This document shows, one piece after another, positions 25,277 to 32,813 of a DNA stretch of 64,000 nt. A model generated the notes under the pieces. The model was not told the origin of the DNA. It was given only the letters and a program-made list of their open reading frames with translations, and searched no databases. Position 1 is the stretch's first letter. The number at the start of each line of letters is the position of its first letter. The position numbers and the translations under genes are program-made. Source of the DNA: Thiohalobacter sp. (GTDB lineage: Bacteria > Pseudomonadota > Gammaproteobacteria > Thiohalobacterales > Thiohalobacteraceae); contig NZ_JALTON010000061.1 in assembly GCF_027000115.1 (NCBI RefSeq), positions 34,860 through 98,859 on the forward strand, given 5' to 3'.

Positions 25277-26496
25277 CGGGAGGGTGCTCTCGCTCGCTCA
25301 AGACGGTAGATTCGCGTGGGCAGCAGCCCGACACCGGCATGGTACTGGGTCATGCCGCGCCAGGGATAGAGAAGGCCGTAAAGGCCGCCGCGGCGGTCGT
25401 TGCCGAGGAGGTGGCAGTTCATGAACACGGTCAGCTTTCCATGTGGCCGGAGCTGGCCGTCGATGCCGGGCTCGAACAGTGCCGGACCGCGGCTGCGATT
25501 GGGGTGTACGCTGGCATGGTCCCAGCGCCCGTTTCGCATCAGAGTGGCGGTGAATGCCGCCATGTCGAACGGGATCCTGCGGATGTCGTATTCGTCGCCA
25601 CCGGACAGGTAGAGCGCCGGGGCCTGCATGTCCATGGCCAGGCCGGAGGGCGTGTTGATGTAGGCCTGCAGGGGCGTGGTATCGCCGAGTTCGAGCGGCT
25701 TGCGCCGGCCGACCACCCTGCCGGCGACGTGGGTGGCGCGGCCGTCCTGCACACGAATCACGACGTCCGGGCTCCGGGACATGAAATAGACCCGGCCTGC
25801 TGCATCGGTGCCGCCATGCACAATATGCAGGGTTGGTGGTTTGCCCGGACGGTGCGCGGTGCTCTCCGGCCAGTCGGCGACCCGGGTGATGCGCGAGCCG
25901 TCGGGCGAAACCCGGTAGGCTGCGTGATAGCTGCCCACCCAAAGATACCCGCTGCCATCCACGGCAATGCCCACTGCCGAGGGCAGCAGGAAGTCCCGGG
26001 GCCGGGCGCTTTCGCCCAGGCGCAGCCGGGTGTTGCCCCCGCCGACCCAGCTCTCGGTGAACCAGCCCCGGTCGGTGCGATAAAGCCGTCGAATGCGGTT
26101 GTTGCCGTCGTCGAAGACGAATACCTGGTCGTCACCGCAGGTCATGTCGAAGGCGCCCAGGTAGCCACCGTGCCCCAGCCGGAATTCGGCCGATTCGCCT
26201 GGTCCTTCGTGATAGCCGGGGCGACCGCTGCCGGCGACGTGCCGGCGCAGGCCATCGGGCTGGATGATGTCGATCCAGTGCTCGCCGGCGATGAAACGGT
26301 TGCCTTGCCCATCCTCGCATACCACCAGCCCGCCACCACCGGAAGCCGCAGCCGGACCGGTTTCGGGGCCGCCTCCGAGGGGCTGGGTGAAAGGGGCGAG
26401 CACCCAGCGCTCGTCCGGCGGCTCGGGGGTCGCCGTGGCCAGCGGCAGCCAGAGCAGCGCACACAGCAGGAAGGCAGCGCGATCAGTGCTGTGCAT
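25273..26496 (-). CDS. Exported NHL-repeat (beta-propeller) protein
   Basis: The 407-residue protein has an N-terminal signal peptide ending about Ala-Thr-Ala. Its repeats resemble NHL units: DDGNNRIRRLYRTDRG, PSAVGIAVDGSGYLWVGSYH, TPSGLAMDMQAPALYLSGG. NHL propellers bind proteins, RNA or ligands and are often extracellular in bacteria. The segment GRPGYHEGPGESAEFRLGHG is typical of NHL-containing secreted proteins. Its 3' end is coupled to the next propeller gene, and its 5' end overlaps the kelch-like gene by 14 bp. No enzymatic residues could be assigned. Confidence 0.75.
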   Translation of the reverse strand: MHSTDRAAFLLCALLWLPLATATPEPPDERWVLAPFTQPLGGGPETGPAAASGGGGLVVCEDGQGNRFIAGEHWIDIIQPDGLRRHVAGSGRPGYHEGPGESAEFRLGHGGYLGAFDMTCGDDQVFVFDDGNNRIRRLYRTDRGWFTESWVGGGNTRLRLGESARPRDFLLPSAVGIAVDGSGYLWVGSYHAAYRVSPDGSRITRVADWPESTAHRPGKPPTLHIVHGGTDAAGRVYFMSRSPDVVIRVQDGRATHVAGRVVGRRKPLELGDTTPLQAYINTPSGLAMDMQAPALYLSGGDEYDIRRIPFDMAAFTATLMRNGRWDHASVHPNRSRGPALFEPGIDGQLRPHGKLTVFMNCHLLGNDRRGGLYGLLYPWRGMTQYHAGVGLLPTRIYRLERARAPSR

Positions 26497-27610
26497 GGGC
26501 CGCGGCGGGATCGACCCGCAGGGCGAGGATCCGTACCGGGTGCCGCCAGTTGCCGGTCACGAGCAGCACGGCATCCAGGCCGGGATCGTAGGTCATCATG
26601 AAATTCATCTCCTGCGGCGGCAGCTCGGCCCCGCGAAGCCGAATGTAGCGGTCGGCGTCCGGGTCATAGAGGAAGGTCAGGCTGCGCCTCGGCTTCTCGA
26701 CCAGCTTGCGGCGGCCGTTGGGCTTCAGCACCGTGGCGTTGTCGTCGATGACCAGCACGTACAGACCGGCGCGGCTGGCGAAGGCGGCCGGGATGTGCTG
26801 GTCGTGGGGCGCGGCATCGCCGCCCGGGGTGCGGCGTTCCCAGCGGCCGTCGGTGGCCGGCGCCGACCCGGGGTGATAGATCCAGACCTCGTTGGTGAGC
26901 CGGGAGTGCCCGAACAGGGCGAACTGCCGACGGCGGTCGTCATGGACCAGGGTGGAATGGCCGATGGGCGGTGGCTTGTCGCCGACCTTGCGCCAGCCGC
27001 CGTGCTCCGGGTCGGGTTCCCACAGGCCGAAGCGGCCCAGCACCGCAATGGAGCGCGCACTGTCCCAGGCCGAAACCGCATTGAAGAGGCGCGGCGTATT
27101 CGCGGTCGGCGGATCGAACTGCCAGCGCAGAGTGCGCAGGTCGAAACGCCACACGGGATTGCTGCGGTAAGGGTGCTTCTTGCCCTTCGGATTGTGGCCC
27201 GGATCGGCAGCCACGATCAGCTGGTCGTGGACGGGGTCATAGACCAGCCCGTCGTAGGTGTGCATGGCCCAGGGCCGGGGCGCGCCGGGCTCGCCGGCCA
27301 CCGGCACACCGTCGGCAGTGACGCGGTAACTGGCCGGCCTGGAAGGTGGGCCGTCCAGCCGGTGCCAGCGGCCGTCGGCGAGATCGCAGGCCCAGACGCT
27401 GTTGTCCCAGTGCCGGCCGTGGGTATCGGAACCGAATACCAGCAGGCGCCGGCGGCGGCTGTCGTAGGCCAGCCCCGCGTGCTGCGGGCGCTTGAAGCCG
27501 TTGGCCTCGGTCGGCAGCGGGGTCCAGCGATTGGCCGGCAACGGCTCTGCCGCACCGCTCGGCGCGGGAGTCACGGACATCAGCAGGAACAACAGCAGTG
27601 GACGCAACAT
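26483..27610 (-). CDS. Exported kelch-like beta-propeller protein
   Basis: A 375-residue exported protein with signal peptide LLLFLLMSVTPAPSGA. The mature chain has kelch-like blades with the pattern of hydrophobic strands, Gly pairs and a spaced Trp: LLVFGSDTHGRHWDNSVWAC, GLVYDPVHDQLIVAADPG, TLVHDDRRRQFALFGHSRL. It is the first gene of the leftward operon 27610-18440. Three successive but non-identical propeller proteins before a lyase-like enzyme suggest a secreted glycan-binding or glycan-processing complex. No active site is visible. Confidence 0.72.
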   Translation of the reverse strand: MLRPLLLFLLMSVTPAPSGAAEPLPANRWTPLPTEANGFKRPQHAGLAYDSRRRRLLVFGSDTHGRHWDNSVWACDLADGRWHRLDGPPSRPASYRVTADGVPVAGEPGAPRPWAMHTYDGLVYDPVHDQLIVAADPGHNPKGKKHPYRSNPVWRFDLRTLRWQFDPPTANTPRLFNAVSAWDSARSIAVLGRFGLWEPDPEHGGWRKVGDKPPPIGHSTLVHDDRRRQFALFGHSRLTNEVWIYHPGSAPATDGRWERRTPGGDAAPHDQHIPAAFASRAGLYVLVIDDNATVLKPNGRRKLVEKPRRSLTFLYDPDADRYIRLRGAELPPQEMNFMMTYDPGLDAVLLVTGNWRHPVRILALRVDPAAAHAQH

Positions 27611-27678
27611 CCCTCCGATCCCTTGTCTCGGCGCGCTCCATGCGAACGGCCGCAGTCTAGCACAGGGCGGTGATGCGC

Positions 27679-27715
27679 AAGCGGCTTGTGATGGTGCAAG
27701 CCTGCCGCTTATGCT
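27679..27715. promoter_or_regulatory. Hairpin and weak sigma-70-like promoter between divergent genes
   Basis: Between the leftward kelch-like gene and the rightward sulfotransferase lies an imperfect hairpin: arms AAGCGGCTTG (27679-27688) and CAAG...CCGCTT (27697-27710, with a 4-nt bulge) around an 8-nt loop. A weak rightward promoter, TTGTGA at 27686 and TATGCT at 27710 with an 18-bp spacer, overlaps it. The assignment is tentative. Confidence 0.3.
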
Positions 27716-27754
27716 GGCGGTCCCGCGTCGCGCATGCAGTGGAAGTTCCGCCCC

Positions 27755-28762
27755 ATGTCAGAGCCCGAGTCCCGCCTCGTCGTCATCGCCGGCTCAGGCC
27801 GTTCCGGTACGACCTTCCTGGCCAAGCTCTTCGACAGCTCGCCGGAGGTACTCTACCGGCACGAGCCCGACTCCGTGCTGCGGCGGCCCGAGATTCCCTT
27901 CCATCCCGACGCGGGGGATGTCGAGGCCCATGCCGATGCCATGCGCGACTATCTCGGGGCGCTGATGGCCGCCAACCAGGCCCGCTGCGCGGCAACCACG
28001 CCGACCTTCCCGAAGTCGTTTCGCTCGCCGGCCGGAAACTGGCTGCATCGGGCCCTGGTCTATGGCAGCAAGCTGCCGCCATGGGGAAAGGATCCGGCGT
28101 TGCGCGTCCCGGATTGCCTGCGGATGCCGCCGCCGGTGACCGTCATCAAGACCGTCGATTCGCTGTGCCGGCTGCGGCTGATGGCGCGTGCCCGTCCCGA
28201 TGCCCGTTTCCTGCACATTGTTCGGCATCCCTGCGCGGTGGCCGCTTCGGTGGCGGAAGGCCATCGCCTGGGACTGATGAAGGGGGGTGCCTTTCTGGAT
28301 GCCGTGTTCGCCATGCCCGAGGCGGCGGGCTACCCCTTCGACAAGGCGGACATCGCAGCGCGTTCACCGGCGGAGCAGGTGGCCTTCAAGTGGATGGTGC
28401 AGAACGACAAGACCCATGCGGAGATGGCCGGTGGTGACAGCTACCGACTGGTGTCCTACGAGCGGTTGTGCGTGACTCTGCGCGCCGAGCTGACCGCCCT
28501 GTTCGCGCATGCCGGCGTGGCCGGGAACCCGCAGACGGATCGATTTCTCGATCGGCTGGAACAGACGCGCAGCGCAGGCAGGCGCTACTTCAGCGTGGTG
28601 CGCAACCCGCGCTCCGGGCTGTTCAAGTGGCGCCAGCGGTTGCCGGCGGGAACGGTCGCGGCCATAGAGGCCATGGTGCAGCACTCGGCGGTCGGGCGCC
28701 TGTGTCTGGCGGCCGCGGCAGAGGCCGAGCGGGCGGTTGACGCGTCCGCGGGCTGCTCGTGA
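27755..28762 (+). CDS. Sulfotransferase family protein
   Basis: The 335-residue protein has the phosphosulfate loop LVVIAGSGRSGTTFLAKLF at residues 8-26 and the 3'-phosphate site RFLHIVRHPCAVAASVAEGH near 150-170; the phrase FKWMVQNDK follows as in many carbohydrate sulfotransferases. The ATG at 27755 is preferred to one at 27734 because GGAAG lies nine bases upstream. The stop overlaps the GTG start of the exported protease (GTGA at 28759-28762), so the two are translationally coupled. It is the ninth sulfotransferase in the window; its acceptor is unknown. Confidence 0.85.
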   Translation: MSEPESRLVVIAGSGRSGTTFLAKLFDSSPEVLYRHEPDSVLRRPEIPFHPDAGDVEAHADAMRDYLGALMAANQARCAATTPTFPKSFRSPAGNWLHRALVYGSKLPPWGKDPALRVPDCLRMPPPVTVIKTVDSLCRLRLMARARPDARFLHIVRHPCAVAASVAEGHRLGLMKGGAFLDAVFAMPEAAGYPFDKADIAARSPAEQVAFKWMVQNDKTHAEMAGGDSYRLVSYERLCVTLRAELTALFAHAGVAGNPQTDRFLDRLEQTRSAGRRYFSVVRNPRSGLFKWRQRLPAGTVAAIEAMVQHSAVGRLCLAAAAEAERAVDASAGCS

Positions 28763-29541
28763 GAATGGCCGCCATGAAGATGCGGTGGGTGGTGGCGATT
28801 CTGGCACTGCTGATGCTCTCGGTGCCGGTGCCTTCGGTGGTCCAGGCCGGCTACCCGGAAGCCATTGAGCGCGCTCGCCCCGCGGTCGTGGGTGTGGGTA
28901 CACTGCAGCCCACCCGTCGGCCGCCGGCGCTGTTCCGGGGCACGGGCTTCGTGGTCGGCGACGGACGCACGGTGCTCACCAATGTGCACGTGCTGCCCGA
29001 AAGCCTCAATGAACGGAAGCGTGAGACTCTGGTGGTCTTCTCCGGCCGCGGAGCGGATTCGCGTATGCACGCCGCTCGGGTGCTGGCGCGCGATCCGGAC
29101 CACGACGTGGCGGTGCTGGCCATCGAGGGCGGGCCGTTGCCGGTTCTGCCGCTGGGTGACTCGGAGCGGGTGCGGGAGGGCGACCTGTTTCTGATCACGG
29201 GCTTCCCCATCGGCACCGTGCTGGGCCTGTTCCCGGTGACCCACCGGGCCATGGTGTCGGCGATCTCGCCGATCGCGATTCCGGCCGGAAGCGCCCGCCA
29301 GCTCAACGGCCGCCGCCTCAAGCAGCTGCGCGACCCCTTTCCGGTATTCCAGCTCGACGCCGTGGCCTATCCCGGCAACAGCGGTTCCCCCTTGTACGAT
29401 CCGGAAACCGGCCGGGTGGTGGGTATTCTCAACATGGTCTTCGTCAAGGAATCCAAGGAAAACATCCTCAGCCGGCCCAGCGGCATCGCCTATGCCATCC
29501 CCATACGGCATGCGCGCAGGTTGCTGGAGGGACTGCGCTGA
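28759..29541 (+). CDS. Exported trypsin-like serine protease (S1 family)
   Basis: A 260-residue protein with an N-terminal signal or membrane segment (VVAILALLMLSVPVPSVVQA) and a chymotrypsin-fold protease domain. The catalytic triad is complete: His77 in LTNVHVL, Asp116 in DPDHDVAVL and Ser208 in YPGNSGSPLY. No PDZ domain follows, so it is a minimal DegP/HtrA-like or S1 enzyme. The GTG at 28759 overlaps the sulfotransferase stop; an in-frame ATG at 28765 is an alternative. Coupling to a sulfotransferase is odd and suggests the protease processes a protein of the glycan export machinery, which is inference. Confidence 0.85.
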   Translation: MRMAAMKMRWVVAILALLMLSVPVPSVVQAGYPEAIERARPAVVGVGTLQPTRRPPALFRGTGFVVGDGRTVLTNVHVLPESLNERKRETLVVFSGRGADSRMHAARVLARDPDHDVAVLAIEGGPLPVLPLGDSERVREGDLFLITGFPIGTVLGLFPVTHRAMVSAISPIAIPAGSARQLNGRRLKQLRDPFPVFQLDAVAYPGNSGSPLYDPETGRVVGILNMVFVKESKENILSRPSGIAYAIPIRHARRLLEGLR

Positions 29542-29613
29542 TGTCAGGAATTTTTACATACCTTGTCCGTCGGCAGTGCGTGCCCTTGAACGCAGGTGGT
29601 GCAACATGCGGAT

Positions 29614-29628
29614 AAAACTGATAGTTTT
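29614..29628. repeat. Inverted repeat AAAAC-N5-GTTTT upstream of the sigma-54 promoter
   Basis: A perfect 5-bp dyad separated by 5 bp lies seven bases upstream of the -24 element. It could be an activator or accessory site, but sigma-54 activators usually bind farther upstream, so the role is uncertain. Confidence 0.3.
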
Positions 29629-29634
29629 GTCAAC

Positions 29635-29650
29635 AGGCACGGCTTGTGCA
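29635..29650 (+). promoter_or_regulatory. Sigma-54 (RpoN) -24/-12 promoter
   Basis: The sequence AGGCACGGCTTGTGCA matches the sigma-54 consensus TGGCACG-N4-TTGCA at most positions. The invariant GG (29636-29637) and GC (29648-29649) are separated by exactly 10 bp. Transcription should start near 29661 and run into the CTPGYW protein gene at 29747. In exosortase-A systems, target protein genes are often driven by sigma-54 with the PrsK/PrsR pair. That regulator is not in the window. Confidence 0.6.
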
Positions 29651-29679
29651 TCCCGAATGGGGAAAAGGACTCAGCGAAG

Positions 29680-29704
29680 CGCGGCGACCGGAAGGTCGTT
29701 CGCG
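29680..29704 (+). other. Hairpin with GGAA loop in the 5' leader
   Basis: In the predicted 86-nt leader between the sigma-54 start and the ATG at 29747, CGACC and GGTCG pair around a GGAA tetraloop, with CGCG arms extending the stem through a small mismatch. It may stabilise the mRNA or act in translational control. No known riboswitch motif was recognised. Confidence 0.35.
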
Positions 29705-29746
29705 GCGTTGTAAAATTCACGAACACCGCAGAGATCGGGAAACGAC

Positions 29747-30391
29747 ATGACGGACAAGAAGACACCGGAGCACCCGACCCAGGACCAGGCCGCGAGCACC
29801 GAGCGTGGTGCCGGCGGGACGACCCGTCGCCGCCTGATCAAGACAGCGGTCGTTGCGGCCCCTGTCATGCTGACCGTCGCCAGCCGGCCGGCACTGGCGG
29901 GATCCAAGTGCACCCTGTCCGGCATGATGTCCGGCAACATGTCCGGCCCGGAGGAAATCTGCGAAGGGTGCACGCCCGGCTACTGGCGCCAGCAGCAGCA
30001 TTTCGGAAGCTGGACCAGCCCCTACAGCCCGACCGATCCCAAGACCCTGTGGACGGACGTGTTCCCGGCCTTCCCGGGCATGCCCGCTGACCTCACCCTG
30101 ATCGATGCCCTCTGCCTGAAAGGCGGCAACTACAATGCCCTGGCGCGCCATGCCACGGCCGCCTTGCTCAACGGGGCCTACAACCGCGCCAACCCCGGTG
30201 GCCTGAACTTCGGTTATACGGACCAGGATATCATCGATCTCTATACCGCCGACTACCTCACCGATGTCGAGGGCCTCAAGAACGCCTTCGCCCAGCTCAA
30301 CGAGCGTTTCTGCCCGCTGGGTAACGATCCGGGCGATGGCGGCGGTACCGGCCCCGGCTGCACCAAGACCACGGGGAAACCGACATATTAG
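29747..30391 (+). CDS. Tat-type exported protein with CTPGYW motif
   Basis: The 214-residue protein begins with a polar leader, then TRRRLIK (residues 26-32) and a hydrophobic stretch ending in RPALA (about residue 51), which fits a twin-arginine signal. The mature part carries CEGCTPGYWRQ (residues 72-82), a Cys/Trp motif seen in many secreted proteins of polysaccharide-producing bacteria, followed by ALCLKGGNYNALARHATAALLNGAYN. It ends in a Gly/Pro-rich Cys-containing tail without a PEP-CTERM anchor. It lies 87 bp upstream of the PqqD/HprK-like genes and is a candidate substrate of that system. Biochemical function is not known. Confidence 0.75.
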   Translation: MTDKKTPEHPTQDQAASTERGAGGTTRRRLIKTAVVAAPVMLTVASRPALAGSKCTLSGMMSGNMSGPEEICEGCTPGYWRQQQHFGSWTSPYSPTDPKTLWTDVFPAFPGMPADLTLIDALCLKGGNYNALARHATAALLNGAYNRANPGGLNFGYTDQDIIDLYTADYLTDVEGLKNAFAQLNERFCPLGNDPGDGGGTGPGCTKTTGKPTY

Positions 30392-30404
30392 AAACAACCG
30401 CGTT

Positions 30405-30432
30405 CGCCGGGCATCAATCATTCCGCCCGGCG
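30405..30432 (+). other. GC-rich hairpin between CTPGYW gene and PqqD-like gene
   Basis: Perfect 8-bp arms CGCCGGGC and GCCCGGCG surround a 12-nt loop. There is no T-tract, so it is not a full intrinsic terminator. It may protect the 3' end of the upper message or reduce read-through to the downstream genes, giving more of the exported protein than of the kinase. Confidence 0.4.
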
Positions 30433-30478
30433 GCGGCGTGCCTGATGCCGACCTGGTACATGCTTCGGGGGCAAGCTG

Positions 30479-30787
30479 GTGACATCGCGGCCACATTCCG
30501 CACTCGATCGTTTCGACCGCTGGACCGCACGCGATCTGCCCCTGCATATCTACCGTCATGACGAGGAATGGGTCTGCTTCCAGGCCCGTTCCGGTGACAC
30601 CCATCTGTTCGATCTGCTGCCCGGGACCCTGCTGGAGCTGCTGCGCGAGGGCGCTTTCAGCAGCGGTGAACTGGCCCGCGAACTCAGGGCGCGCTTCGAT
30701 TTCGAGGAAGGTTTCGATCTCGCCGAATACATCGACGAGGTGCTGTGGAAGTTCGAGCAGCATGCACTGATCCGGCCGGTCACATGA
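30479..30787 (+). CDS. PqqD-like peptide chaperone of the HPr-rel-A system
   Basis: A 102-residue protein with a PqqD-like fold: a beta-strand start, then THLFDLLPGTLLELLREGAFS and a helix-rich end. PqqD domains bind precursor peptides and present them to modifying enzymes. Such a protein followed by an HprK-related kinase and a nucleotidyltransferase is the gene order of the named HPr-rel-A system. The start is GTG at 30479 with GGGGG a few bases upstream. Its stop overlaps the kinase start as ATGA. No peptide substrate gene is obvious apart from the upstream CTPGYW protein. Confidence 0.75.
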   Translation: MTSRPHSALDRFDRWTARDLPLHIYRHDEEWVCFQARSGDTHLFDLLPGTLLELLREGAFSSGELARELRARFDFEEGFDLAEYIDEVLWKFEQHALIRPVT

Positions 30788-31713
30788 AGGTTCGCGACCT
30801 GTCCCCGGACGGATTGCGTGATCGGCTGGCCCATGGCGCCCTGGTGCTGCCCATCGGCCCCTTCCGGATCGCCGTCACCACCAGGCTGCCCGATGTCGCG
30901 GAGGCTATCGGACGCCTGTATGCCGATTATCCGCTGCTGCCTTCCGGTGAATTCGTGGACTTCCCGGTGGCCGTTGCTGCACCTGGCGGCGTGCGTCGCT
31001 GGCTGCGGCCGCAGGTTCAGTTTCTGTTCGATGGTCTCGCACCCTTTCGCCCCCTGCCACGCGCCCAGGCCTATCCGGCGCTGGAGTGGGGGTTGAACTG
31101 GTGCCTGGCCCAGCACACGGCCCGCTACCTGGTGCTGCATGCGGCGGTCATCGAGCGCGACGGCCAGGCGGTGATCCTCCCCGGACCGCCGGGGTCGGGC
31201 AAGAGCACCCTGTGTGCCGGCCTGGTCGAGCGCGGCTGGCGACTGCTGTCGGACGAGCTCACCCTGCTGCGGATGGACGATGGCCGTATCGATCCGGTGC
31301 CGCGCCCGGTGAGTCTCAAGAACGAATCCATCGAGGTCGTCCGGCGCTTCTCGCCGGAGGCGGTCATCGGCCCCGCCTGCGCCGATACCCTCAAGGGCAC
31401 CGTGGCCCATCTGAAGCCGCGGCGCGAGGCCATCGATCGCATGGCCGAACCGGCGGAGGCCGCGCATGTGGTCGTGCCGGTGTACGCGGCGGGGCAGCCG
31501 GCGCGCTTCAGGCCCCGGTCGCGGGCGCACACCCTGCTGCACCTGATCGACAACGCCTTCAACTTCAATCTCCACGGGGTCGCCGGATTCGAGCGTGCCT
31601 GTGCGCTGATCGATGCGGTCAGCTGCCAGGAGTTCCACTACGGCCGTCTCGAAGACGCCCTGGTGGCCTTCGATCGCCTGTGCCAGGGCGAGGCGGAGGC
31701 GAGGGCGTCATGA
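30784..31713 (+). CDS. HprK-related kinase A
   Basis: The 309-residue protein has a C-terminal P-loop kinase domain related to HPr kinase/phosphorylase: YLVLHAAVIERDGQAVILPG leading into the Walker A motif GPPGSGKST at residues 134-142, then LLSDELTLL. True HprK phosphorylates Ser46 of HPr; here no HPr gene is present, so the target is unknown. The N-terminal 110 residues are specific to the subgroup. The start at 30784 (ATGA overlap) is preferred to an upstream ATG at 30745. The gene is coupled to the next by another ATGA. Confidence 0.8.
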   Translation: MKVRDLSPDGLRDRLAHGALVLPIGPFRIAVTTRLPDVAEAIGRLYADYPLLPSGEFVDFPVAVAAPGGVRRWLRPQVQFLFDGLAPFRPLPRAQAYPALEWGLNWCLAQHTARYLVLHAAVIERDGQAVILPGPPGSGKSTLCAGLVERGWRLLSDELTLLRMDDGRIDPVPRPVSLKNESIEVVRRFSPEAVIGPACADTLKGTVAHLKPRREAIDRMAEPAEAAHVVVPVYAAGQPARFRPRSRAHTLLHLIDNAFNFNLHGVAGFERACALIDAVSCQEFHYGRLEDALVAFDRLCQGEAEARAS

Positions 31714-32792
31714 GGGTGCAGCGCCCCTTGCTGCTGGAGGCGTTGCTGTCGCCGGAGAAGGCGGCCGCGCTGGAGCCCGCCGGCTGGGACCTGCTCGTTC
31801 GCCAGGCGCGGCGCGCAGGCCTGCTGGCACGACTGGCGAGCGTGCTGGAGGCGGCCGGCATCCCGGTGCCGCCCGAGCCTGCGGCTCATCTGCAGTGGGG
31901 CGAGGCGGCTGCGAGGCACCACGCCCAGGTCATCCGCTGGGAAGTGGATCGCATCCTGCTCGCACTCGCCGAGCTGGACATCCCGGTGCTGCTGCTCAAG
32001 GGCACGGCCTATCTCATGGCCGAGCTGCCTGTGGCCGAGGGCCGGGTGTTCTCCGACGTGGACATCCTGGTGCCCAGGGCGTCACTGGCCGCGGTCGAGC
32101 GCGCGCTGTTCTTCGCCGGCTATGTAAGCAACCACTCAGACCCCTACGATCAGCGTTATTACCGGACCTGGATGCACGAGTTGCCGCCGCTGGCGCATGC
32201 CAAACGGCGCACCCTGCTGGACGTTCATCACAACATCGTCCCGGACACGGCTCGGACACCGGTTGCCGTCGCTCCGCTGTGGCAGGAATCACTGCCGCTG
32301 GCATTGCCGGATGACACGGCGCATGGTGTGGATGTGCGCGTGCTCCAGCCGGCGGACATGGTGCTGCACAGCGCAGTACACCTGTTCAACGAGGGCGAGT
32401 TCGGGCATGGCCTGCGGGATCTGCTGGACATGGATGGCCTGCTGAGGCATTTCAGCGCGGAAGACAGTGACTTTTACGTCCGGCTCGGGGAGCGGGCGCG
32501 CGTGCTCGGCCTGGAACGACCGCTGTACTATGCCATGCGCTATCGGGAACGGCTGCTGGGCCGCGCGCCGCCGGCGTCCTTGCGTCTGGCGCTGGACAAG
32601 TCGGCACCCTTTGCCCTCGGGGTGCTCGACAGCCTGTTCGACAGGGCCCTGCTGCCCGAGCACGAGAGCTGCAGCGATGCCCGCAGTCCGCTGGCGCGCT
32701 GGCTGCTCTACGTGCGGGGGCACTATCTGCGCATGCCGCTGCACCTGCTCATCCCCCACCTGGCGCGCAAGGCGGTGCGCGGGGAGACCTGA
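31710..32792 (+). CDS. Nucleotidyltransferase-family protein of the HPr-rel-A system
   Basis: The 360-residue protein matches the uncharacterised nucleotidyltransferase-like family found beside HprK-related kinases: VLLLKGTAYL at about residues 93-102 and the metal-binding pair in RVFSDVDILVPR (SDVD at 115-118). The rest is helical with LLDVHHNIVP and LQPADMVLHSAVHLFNEGEF, which is typical of this family. It may transfer a nucleotide to a protein or small molecule. The start at 31710 overlaps the kinase stop as ATGA; a longer open frame upstream is a shadow of the kinase. The substrate is unknown. Confidence 0.78.
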   Translation: MRVQRPLLLEALLSPEKAAALEPAGWDLLVRQARRAGLLARLASVLEAAGIPVPPEPAAHLQWGEAAARHHAQVIRWEVDRILLALAELDIPVLLLKGTAYLMAELPVAEGRVFSDVDILVPRASLAAVERALFFAGYVSNHSDPYDQRYYRTWMHELPPLAHAKRRTLLDVHHNIVPDTARTPVAVAPLWQESLPLALPDDTAHGVDVRVLQPADMVLHSAVHLFNEGEFGHGLRDLLDMDGLLRHFSAEDSDFYVRLGERARVLGLERPLYYAMRYRERLLGRAPPASLRLALDKSAPFALGVLDSLFDRALLPEHESCSDARSPLARWLLYVRGHYLRMPLHLLIPHLARKAVRGET

Positions 32793-32813
32793 GGGCCTGC
32801 CGGGGTCCTGGCC

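Noticed and set aside
29651..29746. c-di-GMP or other known riboswitch in the leader
   Set aside because: A hairpin with a GGAA loop is present, but the conserved cores of known riboswitch classes are not.
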